Shown: one piece after another, positions 59,396-64,000 of the stretch
Layout of the letters: each line of letters starts with the position of its first letter
Position numbering within the stretch: the first letter of the stretch is position 1
Assembly (NCBI GenBank): GCA_000497125.2
Contig: CM035319.1
Location: 1,232,001 to 1,296,000 of the forward strand
DNA: 64,000 bases
Direction of reading: 5' to 3'
Origin: Spironucleus salmonicida
Taxonomy: Eukaryota > Fornicata > Diplomonadida > Hexamitidae
The notes under the pieces: generated by a model
Databases searched by the model: none
What the model was told of the DNA's origin: nothing
The model's input: the letters and a program-made list of their open reading frames with translations, nothing else
Position numbers and translations under genes: made by a program

Positions 59396-60103
59396 AAAGT
59401 TCAAGCTAAACGGCCATGCGAAATACACATTGCCGGTTTCAGTTCACATACCAATCTATGTGCCATTGCTGCCCCTTTAAGAGCAGCGAGTTTATGCAGC
59501 TGGCTGGCTCGGAAATACGATGCATCCACCATACATCCCAGAGGATATTTTGGCACAAGCAAAACGCTCATATCGCCCGTGCGCCTGGCGGATTCCAGAG
59601 GCGTTAGCATTGTACGAGCTGAAATTCCTGCTGCCTGGGAGTGTCGTATTTATTCGCCTATCCGCCTGAGCAATGTCCAATTAGTGCGATGCGGGAATTC
59701 ACCACTTAGGTGGCTCAGGGCTTCAAGTATCCCCGCACCGTTAGCTACTGGCGCCCCAGCGTTAAGCAGCGCTCACCCGGCAACCTGCCAACGTGGCCAG
59801 GGCGCTGGAAGCCTGAGGTAGACGCGCTGAAACCGCGATGGAACGTTAGTTCGGCCGCGTGCAGCCAACTTCTAGCTCCCCATCCCGCGATTTGCCATCA
59901 AACTGACTTCCGCGGCGAAAGACTTCAGCTGGGCTATATGCTGACTTCCTGCTAGCATGCAATGCGGCGAATACCGCCGATGCCACCCATAGGCCATATC
60001 GAGGCTAGGCAGTGTGCACGCGGCCTTGGCATAGAGACCTGGCCGCCGAGCAGTCCATTCGGCGAGGCAGCATATACGATAATATGTTATAATCCGCTGC
60101 TAA
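59396..60103. other. GC-rich tract upstream of the right dehydrogenase, unassigned
   Basis: The mirror of 51228-51935. A frame from 59689 (MREFTTQVAQG) stays open to a TGA at 60334, overlapping the dehydrogenase in another frame. It is not supported over the dehydrogenase frame, which carries the SDR motifs. Confidence 0.4.
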
Positions 60104-60985
60104 GTGCAAATGCAGTACAAGGCGGCCCTCCTCGCTCTCGCGCTCCTCGCGTTCACCACCTTCGCGCTGTCGGCTTACAACACTGTCAGCTACAGGTCAG
60201 CCCCTGGTGCCAAGCCCCTGGCGGTTATTTCTGGCGGTACCGGCGGTATCGGGCTCGAGCTAATCAAAATCCTACAGAATAGCTTCAAGATCATTCTCCT
60301 GACGAGGAGCACCTCGGTCCTACCGGAATGGGTTGAATCCAACGCGGATGTCTACGCCATGCAGATCGACTATAGCGACACCGCAGCCTTCTAGGGCCAC
60401 TTCGAGGCCTTTTTACGGCAGCATGACCTGCGGGCCAGCGAGATCCAGCACTACCACTCTCTGCACGGGTGCGGCCATTACCGCCGCTTTTCAGACTTTT
60501 CGGGTGCGCAGGTCGCCGAGTTCCTGGCCCAAAACCTGACCTCCCACATCCTGCTGTCGCACTACTTCCTGCAGCTGCCCTCCCTCACAAACTATACCAT
60601 TACGTCCTCGCTGTGCGCCTCGTTCCCGCCCCGTTTCTTCTCGCTCTACGCGGCTTCGAAGGCCGCGATTCAGACCTTCGGCACTGCGGTACTGATGGAG
60701 CGGAAGGACTTGCGCGTGTGCGTCGCGGTCCCGGTTGGGGTGCGCGGGACCCGCTTTATGGCGCAGCCCCAGATGTAGGCCGCGAACAAAAAGGTGCAGC
60801 TTAGCATGCTGCCGCCGCTCTCGGTCAGCAACAAGCAGGTTGCCCGCGCTCTGGCCTCGAAGCAGGGCGTGGTCAAGGTCGGCTGGCTGAACCATGCGAG
60901 CGGTTTGCTTCAAGCCCTCATCGGGGTTAATGCGTACCTGAAGCTGGTGGGAATGTTCGACCTGGAGCCTGGGAAGAACGAGTGA
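60104..60985 (+). CDS. Short-chain dehydrogenase/reductase, right copy
   Basis: The right-arm copy of the dehydrogenase at 50346-51227, also 293 residues, with the same N-terminal hydrophobic segment, SGGTGGIG cofactor loop and YAASK catalytic pair. It differs from the left copy by a few bases, changing at least two residues: SDTAAF here for SDTATF, and WLNHASG for WLNYASG. Both copies are intact, so dosage is doubled. Confidence 0.82.
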
Positions 60986-60994
60986 AGATAGAAC

Positions 60995-61492
60995 TCACTG
61001 GACCTGACTTTGCTGGCAGCTCCGCGGCTCGTAGGAGCGCACCGACATAGAGGACATAGCGCGCGGCGACGCATGCAGCGATCCTGGCACAGACACGAAG
61101 CGCTTCAGCTTCTTGGCTGGCGGCTCTGCGGCTCTGTGGTGGACCTAGAGCGGTGACTGCGCGCGCTCCTCCTGAATCCTGCGGTATAGGCTGTCTACCC
61201 TCCCCTTCAGCTAAAACGGCGCCGCGCCCACAGAGTAGAACAGCCTGTCGTAGTCATCTCTTTGTTTAGTTTTACAAATATTTATTAGTATATTTTTCTT
61301 ATTAACAGGAGCAGATATAAACTCTGATTTAAATAAAATGCTAGAAGGAAGAAATTTACTTTCTTCAAATGCTGATATTGGAATAGAATTTAGCTTAAAT
61401 TAATTAGTTATAAATTTAGATTGTATATTAAATGCTGTTGAGAATGCGTTTCGATTCTCTCTCGAACTAAATTCAATAGTTTGAGATGGCAT
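60995..61492 (-). CDS. Unknown 165-residue protein crossing the right repeat edge
   Basis: The mirror gene of 49839-50336 and of the same length. The N-terminal ~77 residues (MPSQTIEFSSRENRNAFS...) lie outside the arm in AT-rich DNA and agree with the left copy at about two thirds of positions. From QRDDYDRLFYSVGAAPF on, the sequence is inside the arm and nearly identical. Both copies remain open, so both may be expressed. Confidence 0.72.
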
Positions 61493-61956
61493 TTTATAAA
61501 TCTTTAGTTAAATTATTTACTCTAATAGTAAAATACTAGAAAACAAAATAAAAAATTAATGTATATAAATTACACTATTACGTTTAATACTTATTTAAAC
61601 TTTACAGGTTCATAAGTTTCATTGTGGATATCGAATAAACTTATCACAGTTTACTTTTATATTTACTTAATTTGATGATATTTTTAACTTTATTCGTATC
61701 ATAGAATAAAAATAGTTTCAGCTAACCTTTTTTTACTTTAGAAAGCATTGTAAATAAAATTTTATATTTTAATCTTACTTATATTTCATTTAAGCCTCTA
61801 GTTTAGATATTTATTAAAATAAATTGATAGGTGACAATCTTAGATAACATGACAATTTACATTGAGCATATAATTATGTGTTCTAGATATAAACGTGATA
61901 TAATCTATGATGGTAACAGTATTTATTCATCATAATATATAAACAACAATGTAATT
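61493..61956. other. AT-rich intergenic stretch outside the right arm
   Basis: About 460 bases without a supported gene. Confidence 0.55.
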
Positions 61957-64000
61957 TCACTCTTATGCTGGTTCATCCTTAATAATATCTTCTGCAACAT
62001 TCTCTTGTAATTATGTATGCTACTCCTCTGCACTCTTTATATTAGCAACTACTGGTGTCTATTCAACTTCCTGTTTTACATCCTCCTCTTTAACATTATC
62101 TACCACGACATGTTCAATATCTCCAGGCTTTTAGACTTCAGTATTTTTTACGCTCTCCCTCATCTTCTTATACTTCTCAGAATCTTATTGAATCTAGCAG
62201 AAATCTAACGTCATACCAATCTGGCTCCTATAAACGACACCTGCTGCATCTTTTAATACCTGACTTGCATAGCTCATCACTGGATAAGGTTTTCTCGTTA
62301 TTTTCTGAAGTTGAATTTCGCGTGTATTAGCATCATGTTTAGACTATGTATCAGCTTCGGCATACTCAATAGTTTATGCTTCATTGATTTGCTTGAATAC
62401 AGTCTAGTTTGTTTGTAATACCTAAGTGCGCTTTTACTGTATCTGATAAAGTCTAAGGGCTCTAGCTCTCAGTTCCCACTCACTACTAGTGTAACCTGGA
62501 ACAATATTACTTTCATAAAAATGGACTGGGGTTTAGATATCAACGTCTATCATATTAATATAGTCAATCTCCTTATTTTATTGGATTTAATTTGAAATAA
62601 TTAATCGTTCATCTGAGTTAAGAAGCGTCTCACTGGTAACGTTATATACTTTTCTTTTATAAATCGAGTACTTTTTATATGTATCTGACATTCCTATTTC
62701 AGCAAAAACTTGCAAAAATTCTTGACTTAAGAGTTAATCAATTGAATAGGGAGTTGAGAACACGTTCAGTTCGGAACTCCCAGTGAAATCACTTTCAGCC
62801 AGCCGTTTAATAATATACCTGGATGTCAAGTCAGCATATAAAGGGCGTCTTAAATATCCACAATTATCAATCTAAAGTTTTCTACCACCAATATTTTTGA
62901 AGACTAAAGATTCTACACCGTTACTAGGAGGCTCATCATTAACAATTTGTGCTCTGAAACATGGAAGAATATCAATAAATTAGGTCTAAAATCTTTAGAT
63001 AGTTGATTCTCTTAATTCTCTAAATTATTAAGATGCGGCCAGCCTCGCTAAGCGAGGAATATCACAGAGAAATAGCATTGGAAGATAATCTGGACTTGAA
63101 AGAGAAACTGCAAATATTGACGCAAAAAACAACATTGGTGTATTGGAAAATATTTACTTCGACTATGCAGATGAGAATGAAATCAGTTCAGGGCCTCTTG
63201 GACCAGAAATAGTTGTCATGTTAGATGAAATTTAGCTTGCAGAAGGTCTTTCTCTTGCTTGCTTATTATCAGGTAACTCTAGCTTAGGATTATTAATAAT
63301 GATCATCTAAGCAATAAACTTAAGATCTTGTGCAGTAAACAGAGAATTTGAAAATGATATGAAACCTGGCCGCGAGGATTATGGGCCAAAAGCTAGTACA
63401 GGGTCAATACCACCGAACAAACAATCTGTTGCAAAAATGTCCTCGGCATCTAATGCAGAGAAATGAGATAGATCCTTAACTTGAGATAAATCTTTCGTCT
63501 CTGTCAAAACTTAGAGTGCAAGTCGCTGGAATCTTGAATTTTCAACCCTTTCACCACCTCTACCGAACTCTTACACAAACCAGGCCCTAGCCTCAACAAG
63601 TTCATCAGATGTATATAATGGAGCGGCTGCCGAAGCATCTGGCAATACAGTAAACTAATTATCATCTATGAACGGTGATACACGTGCGTGCCAAGTTCTG
63701 AGACGAACAAGTTACTCAGAAATTCTTTGTAAAGTTGTATACAAAGCTGAAACTGCAGCAAACCTTGGATAAATTTATGCTTTTGGAACTGATTCCTTCT
63801 CTTTAAGTAAATTCTACAAAGATTGCACTGCATCTCTAAATTCCTATGAAACTTTTTTAAATTCATTGGATATTTTATTAATATCTTAAAATAATAATCC
63901 TAACTATTAAATTAAAATTGCTCTATTGATTTGATATAAAATTGTTTCTCTAGATCTTGAGCTTCGAGTCTCATCAGTGCTTGAACCTGTATCAATTGAA
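61957..64000 (-). CDS. Unknown large protein, C-terminal 680 residues (partial)
   Basis: An uninterrupted frame (TAA/TAG as Gln) that enters from beyond the right end of the window and stops at TGA, so the start is missing. The visible part begins with helices (ILYQINRAILIQQLGLLFQD), has a long mixed central region (EDIFATDCLFGGIDPVLAFG; YLPMLFLCDIPRLARLAAS), a Gln-rich helix (LYQIQQKRTQVLQTNQTVF) and an acidic, Val/Glu-rich tail (KEEDVKQEVEQTPVVANIKS) ending DEPAQE. There is no membrane helix or signal in this part. It could be a cytoskeletal or trafficking protein; I do not recognise it. Confidence 0.7.

Larger units (their letters stand above)
56690..61263 (-). repeat. Right arm of the 4.57-kb inverted repeat
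   Basis: The mirror image of 50068-54641 (coordinates sum to 111331). Its inner edge is at GAGAAATCTTAATT on the minus strand and its outer edge at the AGTCATCTCTTTG sequence near 61263. Beyond the outer edge the sequence continues as a diverged paralogue of the left flank for at least 230 bases. Confidence 0.92.

Noticed and set aside
59689-60336. 215-codon frame MREFTTQVAQGFKYPR... overlapping the dehydrogenase
   Set aside because: Its second half overlaps the SDR gene in another frame, where the SDR frame has clear cofactor and catalytic motifs. The high G+C makes chance frames likely. It is kept only as a note on the unassigned GC-rich tract.
50068-61263. The inverted repeat as a transposon or viral element
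   Set aside because: No transposase, integrase, polymerase or capsid-like frame was found in the arms or spacer, and no target-site duplication was seen. The arm genes look like ordinary host genes.
50068-61263. The inverted repeat as a pure assembly foldback artefact
   Set aside because: A foldback would give no long unique spacer and no mid-gene change to a diverged paralogue at both outer edges. Read-level proof is still lacking.

Overview
The window is AT-rich nuclear DNA from a eukaryote that reads TAA and TAG as glutamine and stops only at TGA. Read that way, dozens of broken frames become full-length, recognisable, intron-free proteins (Nup155, DUS3, RPA2, RPB2, NMD3, prolidase and others). 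The code, the compact gene spacing, an annexin of the alpha-giardin type and cysteine-rich CxxC membrane proteins with one C-terminal membrane helix all point to a hexamitid diplomonad (the Hexamita, Trepomonas, Spironucleus group). Species cannot be set from the sequence alone.

Layout. 0.8-16.5 kb: PPP phosphatase (-), Nup155 (+), unknown gene (-) divergent from tRNA-dihydrouridine synthase 3 (+), a possible tiny coiled-coil gene, ribulose-phosphate 3-epimerase (+), a 1520-residue coiled-coil plus DG-repeat protein (-), PUF6/PUM3 (+). 16.6-26.3 kb: annexin/alpha-giardin (+), RNA polymerase I subunit RPA2 (+), a 752-residue cysteine-rich membrane protein (+), a 532-residue type I membrane protein (-). 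27-36 kb: RPB2 (-) divergent from an unknown gene (+), MCTS1/Tma20 (+), an Rpn7-like PCI protein (-), and two unknown proteins (+). 36.7-49.3 kb: a second 532-residue membrane protein paralogous to the first (+), prolidase (-), a decayed inverted copy of the RPA2-tail/cysteine-rich-protein junction, a coiled-coil gene (-), Q-rich genes, NMD3 (+) and a second cysteine-rich membrane protein (+). 49.8-61.5 kb: a large inverted repeat with arms of about 4.57 kb and a 2.05-kb unique spacer. Each arm carries a short-chain dehydrogenase, a small unknown gene and the 3' half of another gene; the spacer carries cysteine synthase, an RIIa/Dpy-30-like protein and a small unknown gene. 62-64 kb: the C-terminal 680 residues of an unknown protein running off the window.

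Functionally the window mixes core housekeeping genes (transcription by Pol I and II, ribosome assembly and export, translation re-initiation, tRNA modification, nuclear pore, proteasome lid) with lineage-specific surface and cytoskeletal genes. Three things stand out. Long GC-rich tracts sit in AT-rich DNA and repeatedly coincide with sequence present in two near-identical copies. One inverted-repeat boundary falls inside a gene, leaving two proteins with diverged N-termini and near-identical C-termini. A CACTCC motif recurs 12-19 bases before start codons. No tRNA, rRNA, transposon, viral element or CRISPR array was seen.
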